A DNA stretch of 64,000 bases from Cyathus striatus (GCA_025738555.1 JAOVFP010000008.1:5084001-5148000), one strand, 5' to 3'. Positions 10,990-24,506 are shown, counted from the first letter of the stretch. Notes: generated by a model from the letters alone, not told the origin. Program-made: numbers and translations.

Positions 10990-12996
10990 ATGACATTGTC
11001 ATCCTCCGCTGCGCCCTCAAGTCCGCCTCCAGGGGCGTCAACGCCCACAAAAGCATCCCAATCTGAAGAGCGGGAGGTGCAACGGGCCCAAGTGCCACTC
11101 CCGTCCAAAAAGCTCTTCTTTGGCTTTCTCCCTCAGGAAAGCGTTTCCTACTTCATCTGTACGTGTCGCTAGCTCCACGGAACGGAGCGAAAATGGCAGA
11201 TTTCAATTAAACCTTCATCTTTTGTAGCTGGAGGTGTTGCGGGTGCTACATCACGAACTGTAGTGAGTCCCTTGGAGAGACTGAAAATCATACAGTGAGT
11301 ACTAGTTATACATGATCCGCCGAGTCCTATTGAAACATGTTATTACCAGGCAGGTGCAACCCAGTGGATCGAATTCTCAGTACAAAGGTGTATGGCGTAG
11401 TCTGGTCAGAATGTGGCAAGAAGAGGGGTTTAAAGGATTCATGCGAGGCAACGGGATTAATTGTTTGCGAATTATACCCTACAGGTATGAGCTAATCTCT
11501 GGTTCAAGTTGTACTCTGTTTTACTGAGTGATGTGATCTGCAGCGCGGTTCAGTTTACTGCTTATGAACAACTGAAGAAGGTGAGGTAAACTTTACAGCA
11601 ATGCCGATCCTTGGTGTCTCTGCTTTTCGACCCGCTCAGGGTCTGCGAGCAGCAGTGTGGGGATAATGAGCTGACGTCATCTTCTCCGGATTCTTGCAGG
11701 TGTTCACTCGACATGGCTCGGAAGAGCTCAACACACCTAAGCGTCTCGCCAGTGGGGCCCTAGCAGGCATCATCTCGGTCTGTAAGTACTTCCCGACTTT
11801 TTCATCCTCATTCTCATTCCTTGCATTCGTTCTGCCTGTCCGCCTGTTCGCGTTTCATCAGTATTTCAAATTTTCCCGAATAGATAGCTCACATGTTGTC
11901 TTTTACTGACAGGTACAACGTATCCACTTGATCTTGTGCGGTCTCGCCTGTCTATAGCGACTGCATCCATAGACCTCGTAGCTCCCGCCGTAGATGTCGC
12001 TCCAAAAACCTCGTCGGCTTCTATTCCAAAACTGGTATCCGCATTTCATACAACTGCATCCGCTGCCCTGCCGCAGTATACACAAGCCGATTTAACTGTG
12101 AAAGGCATGACTATGAAAGTGGTCCGCGAGGAGGGAGGTGTTAGAGCTTTGTATCGCGGGGTGGGTACAACCGCTATGGGGGTAGCGCCGTATGTGGGCC
12201 TCAACTTCGCTGCATACGAGTTGTTAAGGGCGTCCATCACACCTCCTGGGAAGTCAAACACCACTAGAAAGTTGGCCTGTGGAGCATTGGCTGGTACGTC
12301 TTACGATATCATTTTCATTTGGTGTTCCATTTCGTATGATTGTCCCCTTGAGTCTTGACCGCTCTCTTAATTTATCTTCGTGATTCTTGGTGGAGCGGCG
12401 AGAGAGGGGATTGCATGCTTGCAGTATTCATAATTCCGCGTTAATTTTTGTATGCTAATCATACATCCGTTGTTTACAGGATCGATATCGCAAACACTCA
12501 CTTACCCATTCGATGTGCTTCGGCGGAAAATGCAAGTAATCGGTATTCAAGGCGGGTCGATCAAATACAACGGCGCGCTGGATGCGCTTCAGAGTATATT
12601 GCGAACCGAGGGCATTGCTGGGCTCTACAGGGGTTTATGGCCGAATCTACGTGAGTACTCCTAGCCCCTATATTCCGTTGTAACCCGTTATCCAACGAGC
12701 GAGAGCTGATACGAGCGCGCGCACAGTGAAAGTGGCCCCAAGCGCTGCAACCGCGTTCTTCACGTACGAGCTTGTGAGTAATTGTTTCACATATATATCT
12801 TCCATATGGATTGGCGCGAATCGGACGCATGATGGATGATGCCCGCGGGTTAGCGTAGCGTCTGGCACAGCACCCGCCCGTGCATCGTTTGCGGCGTAGC
12901 TCCAATATTGGATTGAATTGTTCAGGAATAGTGGATGTTGTGCTGATTGATGTTTCCATTTGGTTTAAGGTGAAAGAGTTCTTGGTCCCGCCGTAG
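10990..12996 (+). CDS. Mitochondrial carrier family transporter, YPR011C-like
   Basis: This is a 371-aa inner-membrane carrier with three repeats and six helices. Exons: 10990..11158, 11228..11294, 11350..11484, 11544..11580, 11700..11781, 11913..12293, 12480..12650, 12727..12773, 12970..12996. The PxD/ExxK-R signatures are SPLERLKIIQ in repeat 1, YPLDLVRSRL in repeat 2 and YPFDVLRRKM in repeat 3. Flanking motifs are SGGVAGATSRTVVSPLE, FMRGNGINCLRIIPYSAVQF, LYRGVGTTAMGVAPYVGLNF and LYRGLWPNLLKVAPS. These fit the yeast YPR011C branch, reported to carry adenosine phosphosulfates; the related CoA carriers are the main alternative. An extra stretch of about 45 residues (IDLVAPAVDVAPKTSS onward) sits in the matrix loop of repeat 2. 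The 60-residue N-terminal extension is Pro/Ser-rich. Confidence 0.88.
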
Positions 12997-14036
12997 AGAC
13001 GTGATTCAATGATTATTGGGTCCATTTATCCATTTAGTATGTGGATGTGGAGAGAGAATGTGGATTGGGCTCGTGTGATTCTCGGCACTTGCCCCCATTA
13101 TTTTCTCGTGGTAGGAGTTCTTAGGGAACAGAGTTTGGCAGGAGTCCAGACGATTATTTTGGGTTTTTATTATTTTTCCGTCTTTCTTATCATACTACTT
13201 AGAAGAGAAACGACCGCAATTATTTAGTGTACATACATGACTATTAGTTTGGTTGGGACCAGTACTGGATATGCAGGATACGAGAGGAAAAGGGACGATC
13301 AGAGCCAGATTTGGTTTTGCAGGGACAATGGAAAGACTATAGATAGATGATGTACATAAGGCTTCTGTATCTATCTTTGATTTTCATTATTGTTGTACGA
13401 GAAGGGTGAGAAGGAGAAGAGAGGGAGAATGGAGGTGGACTGGGGTGGAAGACGGATCGTGTGAGCTCGGCTCGCGAATTGAAACGATCACGCTGGATCA
13501 GGTGAACCAAGGAATTTGGCCGACGCATCTGTTCGTTACGCAGTTACTCTAGACCAGACCACATCGCCCCCTCCTCAGTCCTCCCCAGCCCTCCCCTCCT
13601 CCTCCTCTCTTCCCCCTCCTCTCGCTGTACATGCTTTTCTCCACGCACTCCACCTCCGCCCTATTTTATTATTGTAAGCTTTCTTTTCCTCCTCTTACTC
13701 CCGCACACCACCCCGCGGCCGCACAGTGCACACCAGTGCCCCTCTGCCCCTCACAACCGGAACCAGTTTTGCAGCCTGACGTGTTCTCCACTCTCGAGTC
13801 TCATATCGTAAAATTAAAATTTCCGTCACTACCCTAGCTGTTATCACCCATTTCATATCTCTCTATCACGCCCTCAGATACCCCATTGTCAGCGTTGTCC
13901 TCCTTTCGCCCCCTCTCCTCCTTTCTTACGTGCTCGGAGCCGCAGCTGACAATACCCTTTCTACCCCCTTGCAGAATAATCTAATTGATCTATATCGAGA
14001 CCTTAACATAACTGGCTCTGCCACATCTCGGCCACG
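12997..14036. other. Intergenic region and pyrimidine-rich leader of the RhoGAP gene
   Basis: No gene is seen. From about 13555 to 13970 the plus strand is strongly CT-rich, including long CCTCC runs, as expected for a highly transcribed fungal promoter or leader. Confidence 0.5.
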
Positions 14037-17000
14037 ATGTCCCCAAGCGCCGACATCGCAAGCTTCACTTCTGCACACACCAACAACCTCGTGCACTCTA
14101 ACATGAGTGCAACTAATCCCAGTTCAATCTCTCCTGGTGTCCCATCCTCTGATCGAACTGCCTCGCCGAACACAGGCGCTGCAGCTACATCCTCCTCTGT
14201 CATCTTAAGCCCGTCCCTGCCATCTTCATCCAAAGCCTCGTTGTCGTCGCCCGTCTCTCCCCACATGCCTAACTCTGCTGTAATCCCCGGGGCGAGGAGG
14301 ACCGATATCAACTTTAACATGTCACCGGATTTAGCCGTCCCCACCCCCTCCTCTTCCTCTTCCTCCTTCCTCTCCCCAGCCTTCCCTGGTACCGTCCCCC
14401 CCAGGTTCCTTCAGGAGCCAAGCCTCTCTGAGGTTGCTCCCCGCTCATCTTCTCTCCCCTTCTTCGCTATGGGCCATAGCTATAGCAAGTCTTCTCCACC
14501 TGCGTCCGCAACGGCACCTTCTTCTCCTGCCGCTTCTACTGCGCCCAAGAGTGCTTCTTCTGCTGCGTCCACCGGCTCATTCAACCTTAGGCGAGCCATC
14601 GCAGGGCGGCGTAAGAAGTCAGAGGATAGCACTGTGTTATTCTCCCGCACTTCTGGAAAAACAAGGGAAGAAGATGCACGCCAGTTCCATCCCCAGGAAC
14701 AGCGTCGGATAGACCAGATGCAGACAATGGCACCGGCATCTTCTCCACAACCTCAACTGCAAGCTTATCAACACCAGCAGAAGCAGATCCCAGCTCCACC
14801 GGCGCTTTCTCCTACGCTGTCGAACACGACCCAGGTAAAGAGTCTGCCGCTTGCACAGCACATGGGTGCTAAACAATTGACCCAGCTGGCTTCACAAGTC
14901 TTCAGCAGTAAGAGGGCGAGCAAAAATCCCACTTTGCCGGTGATGACATCCCCAGTCCCGCCAACACCTCCGCCAAAGTCAACCCGTCATGCAAGGCCAC
15001 CTCATGCCCAGCATCTGCCATCGCCACCGCCTCTTCCCGAAACGTTCGCAGAGGAGTACGCAAACCCAGACAGAATGTCGATTATTCCGATCAGTCCAGC
15101 GATATCGTCTGCGGTTAATTACCTTCGAATGAGAGAAGATGAGAAGGATTCGTTGAAGAGGGAAGACGGGGCAGAAAAGGAGAGGGGAAGTGGTGAGAAG
15201 GAGAAGGAGAAGGCGGATAAAAGTGACATGAAAGAGTCGTGGAGGAAGAGCGATTCTACAATTAGTCACCACACCATCCGTCCCGGTGCCACAACCGGTA
15301 CGAGAGGTTCTCGCCCCGTGTCCATGGCAGAGTCACTACAGTCAACACATACAATTGTGCCTGTGTCCAAGAGACAAAGTGCACTTATTGACGACGCGGA
15401 TTTTGGGATGCCCGAGGAGGAAGATGAATTTCGTTCCGTGAACGAGCAGTTCGACCGCGCAACGACCGCAGTGGCATCAAGTCCACCACTGCCCTCAGCC
15501 CCTGTTCCCGAAAAATCTTCGACTGCATCACTCAAGTCCAAAAACCGTCGCTCCATGTCACTTAGCCTGGGGCATCTGACAAAATCGCAGAGTCAAGGAC
15601 CAGCGTACCATCACAGCGCTTCAGTAACGGATTTGAAACACCCCTCTATTTCCTACACGGAGGGTGTGCCACCGACACCTCCGGCGTCAGACAGCGGCCA
15701 CGGGTTCTATGCTTCCTCATCTGTGAGTTCTCACTCCACGGCGGGCAGTGGTAATATACGTGGAAAATTCGCTGCTTGGACAGGTCCTTCAAGTGTCTCT
15801 TCCTTTTCTTCCTCGTCTTCGAATCGTCAGGAGCGCACTCTTCCCGCCGTTCCTCAACCCCCGTCGTTAAGGCAGACAGCAATCAGTATGACTACTGGTT
15901 TTCCTACCGGGTTTGCTAAACGGGCGGTAGAGAAGATGGGTCGTGCGTGGGGGATGAATTCCAATTCATCCGCGTCTTCGTCTGCATCGAGCAGCATAGG
16001 ACCGTCGTCATTCAATAGCTCACATATGGATTATGGCTTAGCGCGTACCAGTTCAAATACCTCCACGCCAAGTATCGGACATATCCATGTAAGCCTTAAA
16101 GGCAAGCATCGCAGAACGCCAGGCGGTGCGTCGGGAACGCATAGCGTCACGTCAAGCATGACCGGCTCAGAGTCGGAGTATACTCCGATCTTGGGACGCC
16201 AGTTGCGTGGAAGAATGCGAAGCAGCAAGAATGGGGGTGGTGTGGCGGGTGGTGTAGTGTTTGGGCGGGAGTTGAAGGCTGCGGTACGAGATACGGCTGT
16301 AGGTGTTGGAAGGGAAGGCGGAGATGTTGTATCCAGTAGTGGAGAGCAGGGAAGAGGGGATCTGAAGAAACTAGAGGAAAGGAAGGTGCCTGCGCTTGTA
16401 GTGAGGTGTGCCCAGCATATGCTGGTGTGGGGTGTTCAGGAAGAGGGACTGTTTCGGTAAGTGGAATATATAGATGGGGCTTCTGAATGAAGATTGACAT
16501 GATCCGTTTTTTTTCATTATTTTAGTGTCAGTGGCAGAGCGACGCATACGAACAAAATACGGTCTGAGTTCGACACTGGTGCGACTCTTGCTATGGCCGT
16601 TATATATACTCTGTACCTTCGAAGCTAACACTTTTTTTTCTTTGCAGGTGCTGATTATGATATGCTACAATGTAGTCCTAGTGATCTGGACCCGCACGCA
16701 GTAGCATCAGTTTTCAAAGCATATCTTCGCGAACGTAAGTCCAGTTTCCTATTTCTACTTAAGTGCATACACTAACCATCTACCTTTCCCTTTTAGTACC
16801 AGAACCTATTCTGACAACGAAACTGTCTCCCTACTTCGATGCTGCGATTAGCAAAGAGGCTGCATCTAATCCCCCGGAGCCACTTAACTCCACATCGATG
16901 AACAATTCTAAAGGTCAAGGATTACCGTCCAATCCGAGGAGCGGGGGAAACTTGCCTGCTATTCGTAAAGCTCCTTCTCTATCGACATTGGCTATGCCTT

Positions 17001-18678
17001 CTTTCGCTGGCATGAAGCCCCCTTCAAGATCGCTCATCAATGCATTAAGGAGCCTAGTGGCTCAGCTTCCTGATGAAAATAGGGATTTGCTTCGTACGCT
17101 TGTCGAACTGGTTAATACAACCTCGGACCACAAGGAGACGAAGATGCCTTTGAGCAATTTACTCTTGGTTTTATGTCCTAGCTTGAACATGAATGCGCCG
17201 CTTCTGCGGTCCCTGTGCGAAGCTCGCGAGATTTGGATAGATGAGGATCATGTTATCGACATCAAGAGGGAGAACGCTATTCTTAATATTACAGCTCCGA
17301 ATACAGCTACTGCAGCTGAGGACGACGATGGCGATGAGGTGTTTTCTGACGCCAATGATGGCGACGAGGCAGCTAGTTTGCAGGATGTGGATGAGGCCTC
17401 GATGGACGAGGCTGCTTCCGACTACGATGCATCTGGTGAAAGTTCTTTGAATGTTGACGATGCTTCTCGCCAAAAGAGATCTGCTGTTATCGAGCGCACA
17501 GAAGTTCCTACGGTATATTTGGATACTCAAAGCAGGTTTTCTAATAACTCTATCTCGTCAAGCACGCATGAGCTCGGACACACCTGCGATGTCTCAAGTA
17601 CTAATAGCTCTCTGCAAGATACAAGTTCTTTATCTTCTAATGAGCTTGATTACCCTCCATCCCACCAATATTCTATCCCACCTCCTCCACTGTCTCGGTC
17701 TACAGACTCCGTTGTCTCTCCTCCCACTTCTTCCAGCCAGCCCTCGTTAACGGACTTTCCTTTAAACGAGGTTCAGCGCAACTGTACCCTGTCTAAATCA
17801 TCACATGATATTACCCATGACATGCCCCGAGTCGCAGAGTTGACCCCTCTTTCTCTGAATCCTGCCGTTCGAAAACCTGCCATAAGCAGCCCGATCCCAT
17901 CGTCTGTTGTGCAGTTCCCATCATCTCCAACTGTGGAGAATCTTCATTCGCCTCCTACCCCGTCCAAGAGACGTTCTATTCCTCTTCTTTCTCTTCCCAC
18001 TTTCTCCCCGTTGTCTGGACCTCAACCCCCATATCCTGACGACTCAGCTTCTCAACGAGGATTACGAGGTAAAAAGCCATCGTTACGCCTTCTGTTTTCC
18101 AAGCGTTCTACTTCTTCTTTAAATAATCTGAGTACTATAGCAAGCTCAAAGCTGGTTATATCCGCTCCCATTCCGATTGATTCCAGCTCTCACAGCCAAT
18201 CCCCTCGATCTGCCAGCGATTCTTCCGTCTCCACCCCCTATCGGTGGTTACGGCTCCGCTGGCCTCTAGCGTTTCGAATTTACCACCTGTCTTGGATACC
18301 CCAATTGAAGGGTCATCGTTAGCACTCGAACTTGGTATATCAATCTCCCCGCCTTCCACTGCATCCACGACGGATCAGAGAGATCATACGGTAATGGATG
18401 CAGATCCACCCGAGTCGCTGAAGCCCGGCCAGACACCTATCGCAGATAAGTATATTTCCTTAGTGGCCAGCTCTCAGGTATCTCTCGCGTACCCTGCCTC
18501 TCAGTTGCGCCCAACGCCGATTGTGAGAGGGCGTGGAGCATCCATATCATCAACTGCTTCATCAAATCATCTTGGAGTCTTAGATAACGATGATTCGGAT
18601 GAAGATTGGACCCGAAGTGTGCTGCTCGCCGCTGACGCGAACGGCGAGTGGAAGATTGACCGTCCAATGCAAGCTTGA
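14037..18678 (+). CDS. Large RhoGAP-domain protein
   Basis: About 1459 aa. It is a GTPase-activating protein that would switch off Rho/Cdc42-type GTPases in polarity or wall signalling. Exons: 14037..16456, 16526..16578, 16648..16734, 16797..~18154, ~18217..18678. Residues 1-780 are low-complexity Ser/Pro/Ala sequence with PPTPP-type repeats that could bind SH3 or WW domains. The RhoGAP domain starts near residue 785: PALVVRCAQHML, the arginine-finger loop EEGLFRVSG (Arg codon split by intron 1), VFKAYLRELPEPILT and KMPLSNLLLVLCPSLNMN. An insert of about 70 residues lies between the LPEPILT and LVAQLPDENRD helices. The tail is acidic, then Ser-rich, ending VLLAADANGEWKIDRPMQA. The frame changes between 18155 and 18243: either a 62-nt GTTATA...CCAG intron or a one-base loss. 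Which Rho it acts on is unknown. Confidence 0.85.
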
Positions 18679-19229
18679 AACATTCGTACTATTTTATGGT
18701 TGCCTATCGGTGAAGCTAGATGCCAAACACCGTCACTGGCCGACCATCTCTTGTCCCTTTTGATGTTGGGTTTCCATTCTTTAGCTATATTTTATTCGTT
18801 GTTTTTGCTTATTCAACATCCCCAATATTCTTCATTCATCATCTTGATACCCTTCAAGTTCTCATCCAACCACTTCATTTTTACATAGTAGCCTCGTTTC
18901 ATGCTTTCAACATCACGCATTATGTATTTACGTTTTTATGCTTAACGGCCTAGTAGCATTATAGCACACTTCGTGGACTTAAGGATTACAACCACGCATT
19001 TATTGCACTATTCATTTACACTATCCACGATATGTCATCGTAAGAGAACAACTTTCTGAAAGAATGGAGTCTAAATTATTAAGTACATACATAAACATGT
19101 ATTATGTGGCCTAACATAGCTTCGGAGCACATGACGATGTACCATACAAGTAATATACACCAACACTTATCCATTTTATGATGATAATTAATTAGATAGT
19201 CCATATTGTGAGGAACCGGCAGAACTTCT
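18679..19229. other. Convergent 3' region, no gene seen
   Basis: It is the shared downstream region of the RhoGAP gene (+) and the Rap1-like gene (-), AT-rich with several AATAAA-like stretches. Confidence 0.5.
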
Positions 19230-22018
19230 TTAAGCCTGTTCGATTTCAATACCACGTCCGATGAGTTCAATAAGGTGGTCAATCTTTTGTTTGTGGATCC
19301 GGTGATGCTCCTGCCAGCCTTTCCATGGATGATGGGGGTGCTGGATACAATCGCGTAAGAAACGAGGACAGAAAAAATGATTCAAACATACCAATCGTCC
19401 AAATTCTTGGAATATCTTATCAGATGTTCCTGAAGGTCGGTTATAAAAATATCGGGCAAGCAGGATGTCGTCCTCGCGACTGTATCGCATCTTTTTCTCA
19501 GGGGGCTGGGGAAGAGGTGCATCTCCGTCCGATCGCTCAAGTTCATGCTTGTGTCGACGCCAGAATTTCATCCAAGACGCACGGGAATGATGAGGTGCCT
19601 GCAAGAAAAACACCGTCTAGAAAATAGCTCGGTTTTAAACACATGCCGGAAAATGTGTACCTTTATAGCAACATCTTTCCAAAATTTTACCATGTCGAGC
19701 TTTCCTTGAACCCTGTAACATCGCCGCTCGGCTTCTGTGAAGGAAACAAGTTGCTTACAACACTTACTTCCGATATTCCATGAACTTGACTAAAAATAAC
19801 ACATCTTCTTCCGTGAACGCGACTCCCTTGCCAGTTGTACTCCTGTAAAGAGCCCGCGGAGGTGTGGGCGATCTGTTTCTACGAGCCGCTTCTCGTGCAG
19901 CATCCTGAAGTGATTGAGATGGTGGGGGACGACCTGGCACCCGCACTTCATTGCCCACTTGAGCAAGCCCCCGACGGAGCTCACGCTCAAGGTCATCTTC
20001 CATTTCCAGGTCTGTTTCATCACCTTGGTGTTGATCGGGAGAGTTAGAACGGTCCTGTGCCATAACATATCCACCCAGCCGAATCTGATGCTTATTACAG
20101 TATCTCCTCCATGAATAGAATCTAGTACAAATGTTAATCATACTCTTATAACAAGAAATCGTTCATACGTGTGGTGTGGCGCGCGGATGGCTATTCGTTC
20201 GCAGATTTCACGTAAGCTAAAGTACTGATTAAGCGCCCGTTGTAGTAATGATAGAAATTGTTGCTCACCTCAAAACAAGCCCTTGTTCCTGGCAGTAGTC
20301 AATGTATTTCTTTAGATACAGAACGTCTTCGACCGTGAATAAATTGCCGCCATATGTACTCTTAATGACCCTCGAAGGAGGAGTTGGTGAGCGAGCTCGA
20401 GGATTACGATTCGCCACCAGATTTGCAGCAGGAGTGGCAGATGGTTGCTGCTTTGATGCATGTCTGAGTAAAATGAATTCCAATTAGACGCGTGCACTAA
20501 CCGCAGTTCTCTGGCGCCGTCGCCCTCGACGCGGCTCTGCTTCTTGTGGGCTTTCCGTATCATCATCAAGTTGTTCAGGGAGTGGATTAGATTGCACGGC
20601 TGCTGATGGTCCTTCTTCTGGCGGTGGAGCAGGTGCTGGAGCAGCTGTCGTGGCTTGATTCATGTATGGCGCTGATGGACCATATGCTTGGCCATACTAA
20701 TGAGAAAATATCAGTGGATACAAGTTAACTCAGTATTGCTGATTTTAATTATCTTACAGATGTATCGTAATAGGATGGTCCTGGCCACGTCTGTTCTCGA
20801 TAGCGATAATCATAATCTGTCACAGTAGGCGTAGGCTCCATCTGTTCCTCTTGATGAGTAGACTGTTGAGGTTGCGCAGTAGGAGCAGCATATCCATCCC
20901 ACGCGTTTTCACGATATCTCTGAGTATGCTGCGTATGATGAGTATGATGAACTGTAGAAGGACCAGCTTGTGCAGAGTTTGCTGCTGCTTGAATGTGATG
21001 ATGTTGATGTTGAGTCTGTTGAGGGACTATGCCGTTTGTTTGCCATGTCTGCGTAGAAGCCTCGGACTCCATGACCCGCGATGGAGGTACATTAACGGCA
21101 AATACTGGGTATGGATAATGTGTAGGATGAACATGTTCTGGTGCTTGAGGTTGCTGAAGCGTTTGGGTAGGTAAAACGGGCATAGAGTGTGGATGGAGAG
21201 TATGCGCTAGTAAATGCAAGGTCAGGCATGATTAATAGTTAAAAATTAGTAGCTTCCTATACCAGCATTAGAAGGTAGGCCAGCCAGTTCTGGCTGGGAC
21301 TGTTGGGGCTGAGGCGGTGGTACTGGGGGCAGCTGCTGAGCATAAACACTAATAAAGCGGTTTGAACAACATATCAGGCTTGCAGTATAAGCAACCTACG
21401 TCTCTTTTCCTGTCACCTTGCAACCTGCCCAGTCTGTTACATAGGTCTGCAATTGATTTGCCTTGATGCATTCACGTATCCAACGTGCGTCAAGGACTAA
21501 CTTTCCCTTTTTACCGATGAACTGTCGATAAATGTTCTGACCTGATTCCTTATGCGGGTCAACTGCATTACATATCGGAAACTTTAGTGACACGTCGGCA
21601 GTTCGATAAATTACATATCATACCTAGAATATAAGGCACTCCGCTATATCCTGGTCCGACTGTACCGCCATACTCCTGTAGGATAAATAGTTATTAGTAG
21701 AGATCTTACATTGGCGAATTGCACGATACAGTTTCAAGAATCTGTTGTCCAACACATGAACAAAATTTCAAGCGTCGTAGCGATTCCGTCCTATCCAAAA
21801 TAACTACACGCGATACAAAACAAGTTACTCACGACAATTAAGTGAGCTATCTCATCTGCATCAGCGACGTCCTTGTCGACGTACATAGCCATCGATGTGC
21901 CATGCATTGGATCCACAAACAGTTCTTTTCCATTACCATTATCGTCTTCGTCGTCGTCCGCGCGAATATCGCGTACTACAGAGTTGCGAGAATGTCTTGA
22001 AGAGTGAGCAGGTGCCAT
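19230..22018 (-). CDS. RAP1: Rap1-type telomere protein: BRCT plus three Myb modules
   Basis: 694 aa in 12 exons (5' to 3'): 22018..21833, 21675..21624, 21562..21400, 21348..21263, 21206..20758, 20696..20502, 20450..20269, 20216..20169, 20121..19768, 19712..19661, 19598..19392, 19340..19230. After an acidic start comes a BRCT domain (LFVDPMHGTSMAMYVDKD, YGGTVGPGYSG, LVLDARWIRECIKA). A His/Gln/Pro-rich linker follows. Three Rap1-like Myb units come next: NLFTVEDVLYLKKYIDYC to APHHTFYSWRRYCNKHQIRL; VAFTEEDVLFLVKFMEY to APHHSRASWMKFWRRHKHEL; RYSREDDILLARYFYNRP to HPHHPWKGWQEHHRIHKQKI. Known Rap1 proteins bind telomeric DNA or Taz1/TRF2-like partners through these domains. No RCT domain is evident after the last Myb; the protein ends at EIEQA. 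The 157-nt first intron is long for this locus. Confidence 0.85.
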
Positions 22019-22029
22019 GGGTCTCGCCG

Positions 22030-22403
22030 CTGAGCTCGATTACAGGGACTCCGAAGGCGGGTGGTTGGTGTCCGGTTGGGGTCCAAGAGCGGAGTATGAA
22101 CTCAGAAGACGCTGTCGACAAACGAATGTCATCTTGAAATTGATTTCCACTTCTTTCTAAACAACCACTTTGCTCAAATTCAGCATCGCGCAAAATTACA
22201 TCAGGATCCACGAAATATCATGGAAGAATTGATTGCTTTGGCTTATGCAGGAAATTATCTGAAGGCTTTGCATTAAATAATAATACATCCTTCAGTTGCT
22301 TTGGACACTTGATATGGCTACTAGTCATTCCAAAGCCATTCTCCCCTTCAAGTTTTAAAACTGGATAATGCCAGATGCTGCCGTCATCCAAGTGGGTTGT
22401 CAT
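22030..22403 (-). pseudogene. Coding-like remnant with one in-frame TGA
   Basis: One minus-strand frame from 22403 down to about 22030 reads as ordinary protein (WHYPVLKLEGENGFGM, KCPKQLKDVLLFNAKPSD, EFEQSGCLERSGNQFQDD) but is broken by a single TGA at 22218-22220. It also runs into the start of the Rap1-like gene on the same strand in another frame. I do not recognise the family. A gene fragment left by rearrangement is the simplest reading. Confidence 0.35.
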
Positions 22404-24506
22404 AGGTTGCCATCCAAGCTTTCATTTCTAATCTATCTGTAGAGATACAAAGCGATGCTTTTTGATACATCTAAGTATAATACAGTGGCACAAGAATATC
22501 ATGAGAATGTGGTATTCCAAGTATACTTATGTGGAAGCCGAACGGAAAATGTCGATTATCTCGATATATCATCGTTCTGCATTCGTTCTTCAATGTAATA
22601 GTTATGACTAAAAACTCAGGTGTTCTTCAACTATCTACTCGTAGGTCGCACTTGGGCCGCATGCATCCCATATATTCATCATCGATTTTGAAGGCTTGAC
22701 TCATTTCTTAGAACCGTTTTGATGGTTTGAGTTGGCTTGTTGAATGTTCACGTCATTGTAAGCTGGATTCATCATTCGTCTTCATGGTAAGCATTCTCAA
22801 ATATGCTTCACCTTCCTTAAAGTCAATCATTCACCCCAGTTTCTATCCCCATTACAATTTTAGACCTGTCACCGTCACATGTTTCCAGACCATAAAAGTA
22901 CTTCTTTTTTCAAGTGCATTCAGTTTACTTAATCGAGTATCGCGTAAATGTTCTCACAGTCGACATATATGAGCATATATGTATGTGATATTATCATATG
23001 CCTGTGATGATTGATCAAAGACGGTCGGCCGTTAGGACTTGGTAGGACTTGGTACCATTTTTATCGCTTTCCCATCTGCATTATTTATTCAGATCTGACT
23101 GAAGTGCTTACAGATGGCTTCTGTCGCTAGGCATTACTACTGGTGAGATGTTGTGCAATGTGAACAGCAACCATCTGTGATGCTTACGGATTTTTTTAAG
23201 TTTATGCAGCAAATATATATTAAGTACCTATCCATTGGCTTATCCTATTCGCCATGTACTGGCTTCATTTTCGATTCTATTTCCAGTTAAGAGTAATATA
23301 TATTCTTTTGAAGGTAGTCTCTTGTAGCTCTTCAAATTGGCATTCGATGGTTCGCTTGTAATGCAGGGCCACTGCATCAAAATAGTTGACATACCCCACA
23401 TGTCCTATATATATCGGACTTCCTGATGTCCTTGAATGAAGCTGAACTACGGCGACTTCTCAAAATACTTACAACGAACCAAAAACCATATAATTTCGAC
23501 TCGCGTTAGACCGACTCATACCAAACGTCGACTTCAGCTGTCAGATTTCAACTCGTCTATATTTCTATAAGATATTCAAACTTACAACACCATTGAGACG
23601 ACTTTTATGATGCTCAGATGGACTCTGACTCAGGCTGAATATCATCCAGTGCATAAGTTTAACACATAAACGTTAAACGCTTCTCCCGTCATTCTCGCAT
23701 CATGCAAGTACTTACTTGGTGGTAAGTTCTACCAGGAAACCCGCATACTGTATAGTCAATTATTTGTTGTTTCTAATGCTTTCCAGCGGATACTGACGAA
23801 CTTCATTTTTCTACGAATAAATTTATTTCATGAGAAGTTCCTTCCGGCGTTTCTTGAAGCGCTCATAAACTTTAATTGGAAAGCGATGGAAGTTGACAAG
23901 GTTGGAAATAGAATACCTCATGATAGGTGATTAATGTTACATTACTTCCACGCGGAAATGTTCAAATCCGTAGAGATCTGTCAATGCCGCACCGAGTGCT
24001 TAATTTAAATTACTGCCATACACATTCAAGATGAAGCGGAAGTCAGGAACACCGGTTATCGTTCAACTACATATCTAAGAGTTGAGAGGGATTCAGAGCT
24101 TCACGAAAGCTGAAATCAAGGCTCTAGTAGTGTGCTCATATTATCTCGGAATTAATTATGGAAATAGAGCGATGGCGTACTGTCCCTTTTATAGGCGTTA
24201 AGTTGTCGGAATCTAGGAACCAGCGTCCATATTCTGCGGATGAAAAGCGGATTAGAACATCGGGTTCGATTACGAAGTGCAAATATGCATTTACTAGTAT
24301 GCTAGTAGTTATTATCAATAAATAAATATGTGTTAACGTGGTCACGGTGGTCTATCATCTAGTACATAATAGCGAACGTTTCGCAGATCTCCAATAAATA
24401 TCTGAAAAATGCTCGGATTACTAAGTACTTTAGTACTGTTCACTGTACTACGAACTACTAAGTATACCTAATTCACTCCGGGTTTGCTAACATGAAATTT
24501 TGTAAC
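22404..24506. other. AT-rich gene-poor region, first part
   Basis: No frame with coding character or splice support. Runs of TATATA and scattered short repeats suggest decayed transposon sequence. Confidence 0.5.
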
